This document shows, in pieces, positions 43,720 through 52,866 of a DNA stretch of 64,000 nucleotides. The DNA is taken from assembly GCF_034321785.1 (NCBI RefSeq), contig NZ_JAXLPB010000002.1, positions 372,001-436,000 of the forward strand. Direction: 5' to 3'. Under the pieces are notes generated by a model. That model saw nothing but the letters and a program-made list of their open reading frames with translations, ran no database searches and was not told the DNA's origin. Position 1 is the first letter of the stretch. Every line of letters starts with the position of its first letter. The position numbers and the translations under genes are program-made. Origin of the DNA: Fulvimarina uroteuthidis. GTDB taxonomy: Bacteria > Pseudomonadota > Alphaproteobacteria > Rhizobiales > Rhizobiaceae.

Positions 43720-44262
43720 TCACGCCTCATGGGCTTCATCGTCGCGAACTGCCCTTTGTAGGACCATCGAGGCCACCTCTGCAGCGTCCTTACGAGCCTC
43801 CATAGTCAGGTGGGCATAGCGCTGAGTGGTCTTGATCTGGGTATGGCCCAAGAGGTCCTGAACGACGTAGATCGAGACGCCCTGGTTGACGAGGAAGCTG
43901 GCGAACGAGTGCCGGAGATCATGTAGCCGAACATCGGTTAGCCCCGCACGGCAACGGATGCGGTGCCACGGGTAGTAGAGCGGTGGTGAGGGGCGCTTGG
44001 TGTCCGGAGACGGGAATATCCAAGGGTTGCCCTTGATGCGCTTGAGGGCCTTCAGGAGAACTATGGCCTGACCATTCAGAGTGATCTTCCGTGGCTTGCC
44101 GGACTTGGACTGAGGCACCAGAAGCGTCTGCCGTCGCCTGTCGATCTGTTCCCATCGAGCGTGGGTGATCTCGTTCCGCCGTCCACCGGTCAGGAGGAGG
44201 AGCAGGATGGCCTGAGCCGCGAGCTTGTTCTCGTCCTCCGCGATCGATGTTAGAAGCCAAAA
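43720..44262 (-). pseudogene. Truncated tyrosine integrase (catalytic domain only)
   Basis: The frame keeps the catalytic domain with Arg (TGGRRNEI), SKSGKPRK, LHDLRHSF, LGHTQIKTTQ and the Tyr in RYAH, and is clearly related to the integrase at 33991. The N-terminal arm and core-binding domains are missing: similarity begins at LLTSIAEDENKLAAQAILLL, near residue 215 of the complete protein. The few residues before that are junction sequence. It marks a former integrated element at this locus. Confidence 0.85.
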
Positions 44263-44327
44263 GCAAGGAATCACAGCAAAAGCAACCGGAGAAGCGTGCG
44301 GCAGATTCTGGATTTCAGTCCGCCGCT

Positions 44328-44588
44328 CTAGGTCTGCGGATCAATATCATCGAGCTTGGCAGTGGCGATCAGCGTCAGCATGATCGCACTGCGGTCGGCG
44401 CCACGATCCGAGCCGGCAAAGAGCCACGACTTTCTGCCGAGCGAGAGACCGCGGACAGCCTGTTCGGCGGCATCGTTCGTCAGGTAGATGCGACCGTCGT
44501 CTGCGAAGTGGACAAAGCCGTCCCATCGCTTCAGCATTTGGTCCATGGCTTCTGCGACGGGGGCATGGGGCCCGTGACGTGCCCCCGT
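44328..44588 (-). pseudogene. IS66-family transposase (TnpC) C-terminal fragment
   Basis: About 85 codons read ARHGPHAPVAEAMDQMLKRW, then FADDGRIYLTNDAAEQAVRG, RKSWLFAGSDRGADRSAIM and TLIATAKLDDIDPQT before a stop. This is the IS66 TnpC catalytic end with the final conserved Asn/Glu motif (NDAAEQ). Both ends are cut off. Between it and the SapC gene, 44589-44792 holds no gene that I can support. Confidence 0.85.
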
Positions 44589-44792
44589 CTTTGACCCGCC
44601 GGACCGGAGAATTTTGCGAATTGTAGCTCAGGCCAACACCATGTCTCCTGAGCGTTTGATCCACTCTATCTGGGTCTTTGGGCGACCGCGCTGTGGGGAC
44701 GAAGACGCGGCTTCCCGTCCTCAAAAGCCTGCAAATAGCCTGATTTCGGTGGTTTGCGGGCGGGGCGCCATTCAAAACGGCAAGGAGTGCCC

Positions 44793-45641
44793 ATGAGCCA
44801 GACCCCATCCGTGACCGCCGCGCCCGAACAGGCGATCCAGCCCCTGACCCCCGAACGCCACGGCGAGCGGGGCTGGACGCGCTTTTCCAGCTACGCCTTC
44901 GCCGCCGGCCGCGCGCTTGCCCCGCTCGCCGCGCCCGAGGTCAGCCGCGCCGCCCTCGAACTGCCGCTCGGCTTCGTCGCCCACGAAAAGGGCTGGCAGC
45001 TCGTCGCGGTGCTCGGCCTTGCGCCCGGCCAGAACCTCTTCGTCGGCCCGGACGGGCGCTGGCACGGCGGCTACGTGCCCGCCGCCCTGCGCTCCCATCC
45101 CTTCTATATCGGCCGGGCCGAAAGCTCCGACCAGATGATCCTGTGCATCGACGAGACCAGCGGGCTTCTGGCGCAGGAGGACGGCGAGCCCTTCTTCGAC
45201 GGCGCCGGCCAGTTGACCCAGCCGATGGCCGACGTCTGGACCTTCATGCAGGAGGTGGCGCGCGGCGAGGCGCAGCTCAACGCCGCCTGCGCCCGCCTTG
45301 CCGAGAACGACATCATCGAGCCCTGGCTGATCTCACTGAAGGACGGCGAGAACGAGCGCAAAGTCGAGGGGCTCCACCGTGTGTCGGAGGACAAGCTCAA
45401 CGCGCTCGACGACGAGACCTTCGGCACCCTGCGCCGCGCCGGCATCGTCGCGCTCGCCTACGCCCAGATGCTGTCCGCCGGGCATATTCCGAAGCTCGGC
45501 GAGCTCGCCCGCGCTCATGCCCGCCACGCCGAGGAGGCCGAGCGCCGGCGCCAGAGCGCGGCGAGCGCCGCGCCGCAGGAGACCGGCCACAGCTTCGCGC
45601 CCAGCGAAAGCCTCGACATCGACTGGTCCAAGATCGGCTGA
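44793..45641 (+). CDS. SapC-family protein
   Basis: A 282-residue protein matching the SapC family: LELPLGFVAHEKGWQLVAVL, NLFVGPDGRWHGGYVPAALR, SHPFYIG, and the later helical LNALDDETFGTLRRAGIVAL and AYAQMLSAGHIPKL. The name comes from a Campylobacter S-layer locus, and the genes often sit near type I secretion or surface-protein genes; the molecular role is unknown. AAGGAG precedes the ATG at 44793. Its position near two S-layer-like genes fits that association. No signal peptide is seen, so it is cytoplasmic. Confidence 0.88.
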   Translation: MSQTPSVTAAPEQAIQPLTPERHGERGWTRFSSYAFAAGRALAPLAAPEVSRAALELPLGFVAHEKGWQLVAVLGLAPGQNLFVGPDGRWHGGYVPAALRSHPFYIGRAESSDQMILCIDETSGLLAQEDGEPFFDGAGQLTQPMADVWTFMQEVARGEAQLNAACARLAENDIIEPWLISLKDGENERKVEGLHRVSEDKLNALDDETFGTLRRAGIVALAYAQMLSAGHIPKLGELARAHARHAEEAERRRQSAASAAPQETGHSFAPSESLDIDWSKIG

Positions 45642-45754
45642 GAGGCGAAGAGCCTCGTGACCCCCGTCGGCAACCGGCCCGCCGGGGGTCTGGCGGGGCG
45701 AGGCGCATACGAGGTTTTTCGCGCGCGGCCGGGCCGCCCTTCATCTCCCGTTAT

Positions 45755-46927
45755 ATGATGATCGATCATGATGGCGGCTCGAACGGCCGCGATCGGCCAC
45801 GATCCGGCAGGCGCGGCGCCGCGCGGCGGCCCGCCCCCAACCCTTTCGACAGGATGATCGCCATGGGCTATGTGACCGGCACGAAATGGGGCAGCGGCGT
45901 CGGCACGACGACCATCTCCTGGAGCTTCGCGACCCTTCCCGGCGATCTCGTCACCTTCACAGCGGCGCTCGCCGACAGCGCCTATCGCAGCGCCGTCGCC
46001 GCCGCCTTCGATGCCTGGGAAGCCGTCGCCGACATCGATTTCGTCTATCTGTCCGACAGCCGGTCGAACGACATCCGGCTCGGCTGGTCCGACATCGACG
46101 GCGCCGGCGGCACGCTCGGCTCGGCCCACTGGCGCTATCGCGGCACCAGCACGATCGAGGCGGAGATCCGCTTCGACAGTGCCGAGCCCTGGGCGCCGCA
46201 AACCGGCGGCAACGGCACCTTCAACTTCTACGCCGTCGCGCTGCACGAGATCGGCCATGCCATCGGCCTGTCCCACGCCGAGGGTGTGCGCTCCTCGATC
46301 ATGTATCCCTATCTCACCTCGGTCGCGACCCTGTCGGCCGACGACGTCGCCGAGATCCAGGGCCTCTACGGCGTGAAGCCCGTTCCGGTCGCCGTCGCCG
46401 CCCCGGCGCCCGCGCCCGTCGCCGCCCCGGCGCCGCCGCCGGCCAACGAGATCGCGGGCGTCAATCCGCCGGTGGCGCCCGCCGCCACGCAGGACGTCTT
46501 CCGCTTCTTCAATGCCGAGACCGGCGTCCACTTCTACACCGCCTCGGCCGGGGAGCGCGATGCGATCCTCGACCGGCATCCGCAGTTCGCCTTCGAGGGC
46601 CGCGCCTTCGACGTGCCCGCAGGGAGCGGCGATCTCGCGGTCTACCGGTTCCACAACACCCAGACCGGCGCGCACTTCTACACGGCGAGCGAAGCGGAGC
46701 GGGACGCGGTTCTCGCGCGCCATCCTCATTTCACGCCCGAAGGATCGGCGTTCAACGCCTATTCGGACGCCGGTGCCAACGCAGAGCACCAGGCGCTGCA
46801 CCGGTTCCTGAAAACCGACACCGGCACGCATTTCTATACGGCGAGCGAGGCCGAACGCGCGCATGTCGAGACGACGATGGCACACTATCGCTACGAAGGC
46901 GTCGCGTACTACGTGGATTTCGCCTGA
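45755..46927 (+). CDS. Matrixin-like zinc metalloprotease with C-terminal tandem repeats
   Basis: A protein of about 390 residues. The catalytic domain (about 35-205) has HEIGHAIGLSH, the metzincin zinc site, near 164-174 and the Met-turn SIMYPYL near 183. A Pro/Ala linker (about 208-235) leads to three tandem repeats of about 45 residues with the pattern VFRFFN-ETGxHFYTAS-xERDAIL, similar to DUF5648-type repeats. No signal peptide is visible and the GGxGxD repeats of serralysins are absent, so the export route is unclear; type I secretion is possible. The start is uncertain: ATGs at 45755 and 45758 lack a clear ribosome site, and 45856 or 45865 are alternatives. It could trim or release surface proteins. 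Confidence 0.82.
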   Translation: MMIDHDGGSNGRDRPRSGRRGAARRPAPNPFDRMIAMGYVTGTKWGSGVGTTTISWSFATLPGDLVTFTAALADSAYRSAVAAAFDAWEAVADIDFVYLSDSRSNDIRLGWSDIDGAGGTLGSAHWRYRGTSTIEAEIRFDSAEPWAPQTGGNGTFNFYAVALHEIGHAIGLSHAEGVRSSIMYPYLTSVATLSADDVAEIQGLYGVKPVPVAVAAPAPAPVAAPAPPPANEIAGVNPPVAPAATQDVFRFFNAETGVHFYTASAGERDAILDRHPQFAFEGRAFDVPAGSGDLAVYRFHNTQTGAHFYTASEAERDAVLARHPHFTPEGSAFNAYSDAGANAEHQALHRFLKTDTGTHFYTASEAERAHVETTMAHYRYEGVAYYVDFA

Positions 46928-47027
46928 CGCGTCGTTCAGCTGCAAAACGCGTTGGTTTTGCTCGAAGAATATCGGTAGACTAGGGCTCGACGACGACGAA
47001 TGTCCGTCGAACGCAAGAGATCGCTCC

Positions 47028-47939
47028 ATGAATGACCGGCCGAGTTCGCACGCATCGCACGTCACGACGGAGGACCCGTTCGAACCCGTCTTCAACCCGG
47101 ACGTCTACCGGCGGCAGGAAGGCTTCCATGCCCTTGATGACGCCTCCCTAGAGCGTCATTTCCACGCGCACGGCATTGCCGAAGGGCGCTTAGGCGCCGA
47201 CAATTCGCTGCGAGAGAACTTCGTATCGCTGGCAAGCGTCTACGATACGATCCTGGAAATCGGCCCGTTCTGCAATCCGCTGATCACCGATCCGAAGGTC
47301 CGCTATTTCGACGTCCTCGACAGCGCGGCGCTCGAGGCGCGCGCGAAGGAGGTCGGCTACCCCATCGTCGAGATCCCGAAGATCGACTATGTCTCGCCCT
47401 CCGGCGACCTGTCGATCGTCGACGAAACCTTCGATCTCGTCATCTCGTCCCATTGCGTTGAGCACCAGCCGGATCTGATCGGCCACTTGAACGCGGTCGC
47501 AGAGATCCTGGCCGATGGCGGCCATTATTTCCTGCTTATTCCGAACAAGAAATATTGCTTCGACTATTTCATCGATCAATCGCGCCTCGAAGAGATCTGC
47601 TCGGCCCATGCAGACCGGCGCAGGACGCACAGTCTCGCCAGCGTCATCGAGCATCGCGCCCTGATCACGCACAATGACTGCGCGCGCCACTGGGTCGGCG
47701 ACCATGCGGATGGCGACTATTTCACGGGCCGAACCGAGGCGATCAGGAAGGCGATCGAGGAATATGACACATCCGACGGCGCCTACATCGACGTCCACGC
47801 CTGGCAGTTCACGCCGCAAAGCTTCGAATTGATCATCGCGATGCTGAAAGAACTGAGTCTGATCTCCCTCGAGCCCGTACGGGTCTATAATACGCCGCGC
47901 GGGCGCAACGAATTCACGGCGATCCTTGCCAAGCGCTGA
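47028..47939 (+). CDS. SAM-dependent methyltransferase-like protein with an N-terminal NPDV-like motif
   Basis: A 303-residue protein. Residues 20-60 (VFNPDVYRRQEGFHALD, then LERHFHAHGIAEGR) follow the same pattern as the N-terminal repeats of the S-layer-like protein at 29737. The rest is a class I methyltransferase-like domain: ILEIGPFCNP near 75, YFDVLDSAALEARA near 95, and FDLVISSHCVEHQPDLIGHL near 135. Target unknown, possibly a sugar of the surface glycan. The C-terminal part (VHAWQFTPQSFELII) is often seen in methyltransferases next to glycosyltransferases. It runs convergent to the GT2 gene. Confidence 0.8.
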   Translation: MNDRPSSHASHVTTEDPFEPVFNPDVYRRQEGFHALDDASLERHFHAHGIAEGRLGADNSLRENFVSLASVYDTILEIGPFCNPLITDPKVRYFDVLDSAALEARAKEVGYPIVEIPKIDYVSPSGDLSIVDETFDLVISSHCVEHQPDLIGHLNAVAEILADGGHYFLLIPNKKYCFDYFIDQSRLEEICSAHADRRRTHSLASVIEHRALITHNDCARHWVGDHADGDYFTGRTEAIRKAIEEYDTSDGAYIDVHAWQFTPQSFELIIAMLKELSLISLEPVRVYNTPRGRNEFTAILAKR

Positions 47940-48083
47940 TCCCTCACGAGGATCGTCGGGCCTGCCTGAGCGGCGAGACGTGGAAGCTTCACCCTCTGGA
48001 ACCCGCCAAGGACAGATCCCGTTCAGCGACGTGCACCGTGACCTGCACGGATCGGCGCATCCCCGCGCCGCCCGCCGGTTCCC

Positions 48084-51065
48084 CTATCGTCCGGTGATGG
48101 AGTTCCGGGCGAAGTTCAGCGAGAAGTCGCTGTTATAATTGTCGAAGTTAGGATTGTAGAACGGATCGGCGTCCAGGATCTTGCCCCAGCGCTCTCTCAT
48201 GTAGCGGGCCTCGCTCATGAAACGTCGGTGCTTTTCGGGGCTCTCGTCCGAACCGCGCGAGGCCGATTCCAGGTGATAGAGTTCGGCGAACGGCGTCCAG
48301 AGGATCCGGTATCCTGCCTCGCGCACCCGCAGACAGAAGTCGACATCGTTGAAGGCCACGGTGAGGTTCGTCTCGTTCAGGCCCTCAACTTCGAGATAGA
48401 CGTCGCGTCGCACGGCAAGGCAAGCAGCCGTGACGCAGCCGACGTCGCGTGTGATGGCGTAGCTTCCGAAATAACCGACTTCCGTGCGGTCGAAGAAAAG
48501 GCCCAAATGCCCCGCAACGCCTGCCCCGCCGTCGAAATGCCCTGCCCCAAGCCGCACGCCGGCATGCTGGATCCGGCCGTCTGCGTAGAGGAGCTTCGCA
48601 CCGACGCAGCCAATGTCCGGGCGAATGGCGTGGGACACGAGTTCCGTGAGCCAGCCGTCGGAGATAACGTCGATATCATTGTTGAGGAGGAGGAGAACCT
48701 CGCCCTTGGCTTCCTTCGCCGCGAGATTGTTAAGCCGCGAATAGTTGAAGGCGCCCGAAACCTGCAGGACGCGAACCCGGTCGTCCTTCTTCAGGTCGTC
48801 GAAGGTCTCGAAGGTTTCCGGCTGTTCGCTGTCATTGTCGACGATGATGATTTCGAGGTTCTTGTAGTCCGTACGGAACAGAAGCCCCTCCACGCACTGG
48901 CGTACGAGTTCCGAGCGGTCCCGAGTGGGTATGATCACGGAGACCAGCGGCTCGTCGGCGGGAACCGGAAACTTCACGCGGTTCCAGATTGGAACGATCG
49001 GGTTCTCGAGCACCTGGACGCCGGGCGCATCATCGTCCGACTGGACGCCGAGATGCTCGCGCAAGGCCTTGCGTGAGGAATCGATGCAGCGCTGCAGGTC
49101 CGACTGCGAGAAGGAGGACGCACTGCTCGTCTGGCGCCAGTGATAAAGCACTTTCGGAATGTGGACGACCTTGTCGCTGCCGCAGACGGCAAGCGAGCGA
49201 AGCGCGAGATCGTGGTCCTGGCTGCCGGTGAAGCCGTCGCGGAACCCGCCGATATCGTCGAGCAGGGAACGGCGATAGACGCCGAGATGGTTGATGACGT
49301 TCTGGCCAAGCAGCTGGTCGTAGCTGAAATCCGGCTTGAAGTAGGGATCGAAACGCTCGCCGTTCTCGTCGATCTTGTCTTCGTCGGAATAGAGGATGTC
49401 GGCGTCCGGACGATCGTTCAGCGTCGCGACGATCTCGTAAAGGGCATGTTCGGCGAGGATATCGTCATGGTCCATCAGGGCGACGAATTCGCCTTTCGCA
49501 AGTTCAAGGGCCGAGTTCGAGGCAAGCGCGATGTGGCCGTTGGTCTCACGCGTGACGATGCGGATGCGAGGTTCCAGGTTCGCAAGCTCCTTCAGGACCC
49601 GCGCGACATGGGTTTTGGGGGAGGCGTCGTCGGCGATGCAAAGTTCCCAGTTCTCGTAGATCTGGGCGGTCACCGACGCGACGGCCTCCCGAAGTTGTTG
49701 CTCGGGCGTATTGTAGACGGGCATCACAATCGAGATCAGGGGCTTGTCCGTCAGATCGCGCAGGCGCTCTCGCATCGCCTTGCGCTGCTTGTCGTCGAGC
49801 CGGTCGCATGCTTCGATCCACCTGCCGTAGTCGCGGCGATCGAGCGGGTTGGCGCCGAGGTCAAGAATGGTGCCGTCCACGATCGTCGAGAGAGATGCTG
49901 CGACGCCGCGAGAGGCAACCAGCCCGCGAAAGTGCCGGATGCGGGCGCCGATGAGGTGCGGTGTCGATGCCCAGTAGGCAGCGCGCAGCGTTCCGCGCCC
50001 TAACCGGCGTACCGGGGTAGGCATGCGCTCCATCACCCGGCGAATCGGCGTGGTGCTGCGCCAGAGGGTGCTTGTTTCCATCGCCGACAGACGCTCGCGC
50101 AAGGCGTTGCGTCCTGTCGTCAGCTCCTCCTGGAGCGCAAGAAGCTGCGTGATCTGCTCTTCGTATCGGACCCGCATGCTGGCGAGATCGTCCTCGACCG
50201 CCTCGTATCGCGCCCGCATGTTTTCGAGCTCGTTGCAGACCGCGCCGTGCTGGATCTGGAACGTGTCGAACGCAGTCCGGGACGCGTCGAGTGCGTTCTG
50301 GGAGGCGCTGAGCGCGTTCTGCATCTCATGGACCTGCCCGTCGAGGCGAGCGCGCTCCTTGGCAAGCTCGGAATACGAGAATTGCAGGCTCAGCCGCTGG
50401 CCGAGGGTCTCCATCGTCTTCCTGAAGCCGGCGGCGTCCTCGCCCTCCAGCGCGAAGAGGTCGGAAAGGGCGGGGGGGATCTCGCCGAACGCGAGAACCC
50501 CGAGGCCATGATTGTGAAAGAATTCGAACGTCGGATGGTGCGCCTTCAGTTCGGCGAACAGTTTCCACACGCCGAAGTCGCGTTCCCTGACGTTCGTGTC
50601 GTGGAACAGCACCACCGCATTGGCAGTCAGCTTGCGCGTCCAGGTCTCGTAATCTTCCTTGACGTCGTCGTAGAAGTGCCGCCCGTCGATATGCAGGAGA
50701 TCCACCGAATTGTCCTCGAACTTGTCGAGGGCTTCGGCGAACGTCATGCGGTGGATGGACGAGAAACCCGAATAGTCTGCGTTGCGGCGCACGACGTCCT
50801 GATGGATGGCGTCGTCGTAGAAGCCGGCATGCTCGTCGCCCATGAACGTATCGATCGCATGGCAGTTCGTGCCGAGACCGAGGATCTTCACCGTCTCGCA
50901 CGCCGCGAAGTAGGAATATCCAAGGTGGGTGCCCAGTTCGACGAAGCGAGCCGGGCGGAGGCGCTCGATCACGAAGGACAGGAACGGCACATGTTCCAGC
51001 CAGGCCGACAGCACGATGTGGCGCGGGGTATGAAGCGCCGCGGTGGAGATGGTCACTTTGGTCAT
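48084..51065 (-). CDS. Large fusion: methyltransferase, coiled coil and two GT2 glycosyltransferase domains
   Basis: 993 residues with four parts. Residues 1-200 form a class I methyltransferase domain (FVELGTHLGYSYFAACETV, VDLLHIDGRHFYDDV, LFHDTNVRERDFG). Residues 205-340 are coiled coil. Residues 445-690 form a GT2 domain with SIVMPVYNTPEQQL, CIADDASP, FVALMDHDDIL and YSDEDKID. Residues 715-993 form a second GT2 domain with SVIIPTRDRSELVR, IIIVDNDSEQ and LLLLNNDIDVI. It likely builds a short glycan on the cytoplasmic face and may cap or measure it by methylation, as other coiled-coil methyltransferase-GT proteins do. It follows wzt and is the last gene of the rml-wzm-wzt operon. ATG at 51065 preferred over the upstream frame. 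Confidence 0.88.
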   Translation of the reverse strand: MTKVTISTAALHTPRHIVLSAWLEHVPFLSFVIERLRPARFVELGTHLGYSYFAACETVKILGLGTNCHAIDTFMGDEHAGFYDDAIHQDVVRRNADYSGFSSIHRMTFAEALDKFEDNSVDLLHIDGRHFYDDVKEDYETWTRKLTANAVVLFHDTNVRERDFGVWKLFAELKAHHPTFEFFHNHGLGVLAFGEIPPALSDLFALEGEDAAGFRKTMETLGQRLSLQFSYSELAKERARLDGQVHEMQNALSASQNALDASRTAFDTFQIQHGAVCNELENMRARYEAVEDDLASMRVRYEEQITQLLALQEELTTGRNALRERLSAMETSTLWRSTTPIRRVMERMPTPVRRLGRGTLRAAYWASTPHLIGARIRHFRGLVASRGVAASLSTIVDGTILDLGANPLDRRDYGRWIEACDRLDDKQRKAMRERLRDLTDKPLISIVMPVYNTPEQQLREAVASVTAQIYENWELCIADDASPKTHVARVLKELANLEPRIRIVTRETNGHIALASNSALELAKGEFVALMDHDDILAEHALYEIVATLNDRPDADILYSDEDKIDENGERFDPYFKPDFSYDQLLGQNVINHLGVYRRSLLDDIGGFRDGFTGSQDHDLALRSLAVCGSDKVVHIPKVLYHWRQTSSASSFSQSDLQRCIDSSRKALREHLGVQSDDDAPGVQVLENPIVPIWNRVKFPVPADEPLVSVIIPTRDRSELVRQCVEGLLFRTDYKNLEIIIVDNDSEQPETFETFDDLKKDDRVRVLQVSGAFNYSRLNNLAAKEAKGEVLLLLNNDIDVISDGWLTELVSHAIRPDIGCVGAKLLYADGRIQHAGVRLGAGHFDGGAGVAGHLGLFFDRTEVGYFGSYAITRDVGCVTAACLAVRRDVYLEVEGLNETNLTVAFNDVDFCLRVREAGYRILWTPFAELYHLESASRGSDESPEKHRRFMSEARYMRERWGKILDADPFYNPNFDNYNSDFSLNFARNSITGR

Positions 51066-51135
51066 TTTGGAAACTTCTCGAGGCTGAAATGGACGAGCCG
51101 ACGCCGCGCGCACAGGCTGGTTGGCAGTTACCGTA

Positions 51136-51891
51136 TCACACCGCTCGGGACGATGCGTAGCGTTCGAGCGTCTCTTCTATGGGGCCATGATATCGGACCT
51201 TGCCATGCTCCATCCAGAGCCCGTCCGTACACCATTGGCGCAGGAGATCGTCGGAGTGGGACGCCATGACCAGAAGGCCGGCATTGCCGATGAACTCTTC
51301 GAGGCGGGCCTTCGCCTTGTCGATGAAGGCCGCATCGCCCGCCCCGATCCCTTCGTCGATGAGGAGGATATCCGGGGTGATCGAGGTCGAGACGGCGAAG
51401 GCGAGACGGGTGGACATGCCGCTGCTGTAGGTACGCAGCGGCATGTCGAGAAATTCGCCGAGACCGCTCCATTGGCCGATATCGTCGGACCGGGCTTCGA
51501 TCTGTCTGCGCGTGAAGCCGAGCAGCATGCCGCGCAGAATGATGTTCTCCCAGCCCGTGGCGTCGGGATCCATTCCGAAACCGATGTCGAACATGGCCGC
51601 GACGCTGCCCTCGACCTCGACGCGGCCCGCGTTCGGCTCGTAGATCCCCGCGATCGTCCGCAGGATCGTCGACTTGCCCGCCCCGTTATGACCGATGAGA
51701 CCGATCTTGGTTCCATGCTGAAGATCGAGCGAAAGATCGTCGATCGCGCGGATGGAGACACGCCCGTTGCCGTCTCGCGGCTTGATCTGGCCGCCGGTCG
51801 CGGCGGCCATGACGTTGTTCTTCAGCGATCGGCTGCCGGCGTCGAAGATCGGGATGTCGACCGTGACATGGGTGAGCGTGATGGATGTCAT
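51136..51891 (-). CDS. wzt: Polysaccharide ABC exporter ATP-binding subunit (Wzt-like)
   Basis: A 251-residue ABC ATPase of the O-antigen/teichoic-acid export group. Walker A GHNGAGKST, signature TYSSGMSTRLAFAVS and Walker B ILLIDEGIGAGD are complete. The leading part (VDIPIFDAGSRSLKN) is typical for Wzt/RfbE proteins. There is no C-terminal carbohydrate-binding extension, so export probably does not depend on recognising a terminal modification. It pairs with the permease gene 4 bases upstream. Confidence 0.92.
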   Translation of the reverse strand: MTSITLTHVTVDIPIFDAGSRSLKNNVMAAATGGQIKPRDGNGRVSIRAIDDLSLDLQHGTKIGLIGHNGAGKSTILRTIAGIYEPNAGRVEVEGSVAAMFDIGFGMDPDATGWENIILRGMLLGFTRRQIEARSDDIGQWSGLGEFLDMPLRTYSSGMSTRLAFAVSTSITPDILLIDEGIGAGDAAFIDKAKARLEEFIGNAGLLVMASHSDDLLRQWCTDGLWMEHGKVRYHGPIEETLERYASSRAV

Positions 51892-51895
51892 GTGA

Positions 51896-52741
51896 TCAGG
51901 CCCAATACGGAATGCGGCTTCGATAGCGTGCGAAGAAGGCCGTCGCGAGGAGACCGAACAGGATGGTCAGCACCATGCAGGCGATCCAGTTCGTCAGCGT
52001 CCCCGTGCCGCCCAGAAGGGGATCGCGGGCGATCTCGATGAAATGATAGAACGGATTGAGCGCGACGAACGCGACCCGCTGCGGGATCTGCTCGGCACTC
52101 CACAGGATCGGCGTCATGAAGAAGATCACCTGCACGAAGCTGCTGACGATCATCGGAATATCACGGAAGCGGGCGCAGAGCGGCCCGAGGACCATGACGG
52201 CGAAGACGCCGTTGAGGACGTAGAGCGCAAGGGCGGGAATGAAGAGAAGGATCGACCAGGAGATCGGAATGCCGAAGATGAGAAGGACGATCAGATAGAT
52301 CAGGAAGTTGTGGGCGAGATTGATGAGCTGCGACCAGACGAACTGGTAGATGTAGACGCTGAGGGGCAGCCGGATCTGCCGGATCGAGCCGGCCGCGCCC
52401 GAAAAGACGTTGCAGGCGGCCGTGACCGTGCCGCTGATGAAGCCCCACATGATGAAGCCGACGGCCAGGAACGGCAGGTAGGTCGAGATATCCATGCCGA
52501 AGATCTGCGAGTAGAGAAAGCCGAGGCTCGCCACCATGATGCCCATCGACAGGGTGAGCCAGAACGGACCGATGACGGAGCGGCGATAATGCTTGCGCAC
52601 GTCGCGCCAGCCGAGAAAGATCCAGAGCTCGCGCATCGCGACGCCCTCGCGGAAATCCTGCCACGCGACCGCCATGCGTCCGGTAGGGGTGCGATGCCTG
52701 GCGGCTTTCACCGGGACTGCGTTCGCTTCGGCCATCGGCAT
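51896..52741 (-). CDS. wzm: Polysaccharide ABC exporter permease (Wzm-like)
   Basis: A 281-residue inner-membrane protein of the ABC-2 type with six hydrophobic segments. The N-terminal amphipathic part (FREGVAMRELWIFLGWRDVR, then YRRSVIGPFWLTLS) is typical of Wzm/KpsM/TagG. It moves an undecaprenyl-linked glycan across the inner membrane with Wzt. The ATG at 52741 is preferred over a GTG at 52768, which would add nine residues. A 125-base gap with a GGCCCGG/CCGGGCC inverted repeat separates it from rmlA. Confidence 0.92.
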   Translation of the reverse strand: MPMAEANAVPVKAARHRTPTGRMAVAWQDFREGVAMRELWIFLGWRDVRKHYRRSVIGPFWLTLSMGIMVASLGFLYSQIFGMDISTYLPFLAVGFIMWGFISGTVTAACNVFSGAAGSIRQIRLPLSVYIYQFVWSQLINLAHNFLIYLIVLLIFGIPISWSILLFIPALALYVLNGVFAVMVLGPLCARFRDIPMIVSSFVQVIFFMTPILWSAEQIPQRVAFVALNPFYHFIEIARDPLLGGTGTLTNWIACMVLTILFGLLATAFFARYRSRIPYWA

Positions 52742-52866
52742 TGTGTGCTCTTTCTTCAAATCGTTCACGGGCTCCCGAACGCCAGGGGCCCGGTGTCTTG
52801 CGCGCCGGGCCGACAGGGCCGCGAACCGGCAAGCACGCCGGCTCCTGCAACGGGCGCGCGGTCGGC

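Noticed and set aside
44589..44792. Further transposase or recombinase remnant before the SapC gene (minus-strand reading RGRPKTQIEWIKRSGD)
   Set aside because: About 20 codons only, too short to assign to a family.
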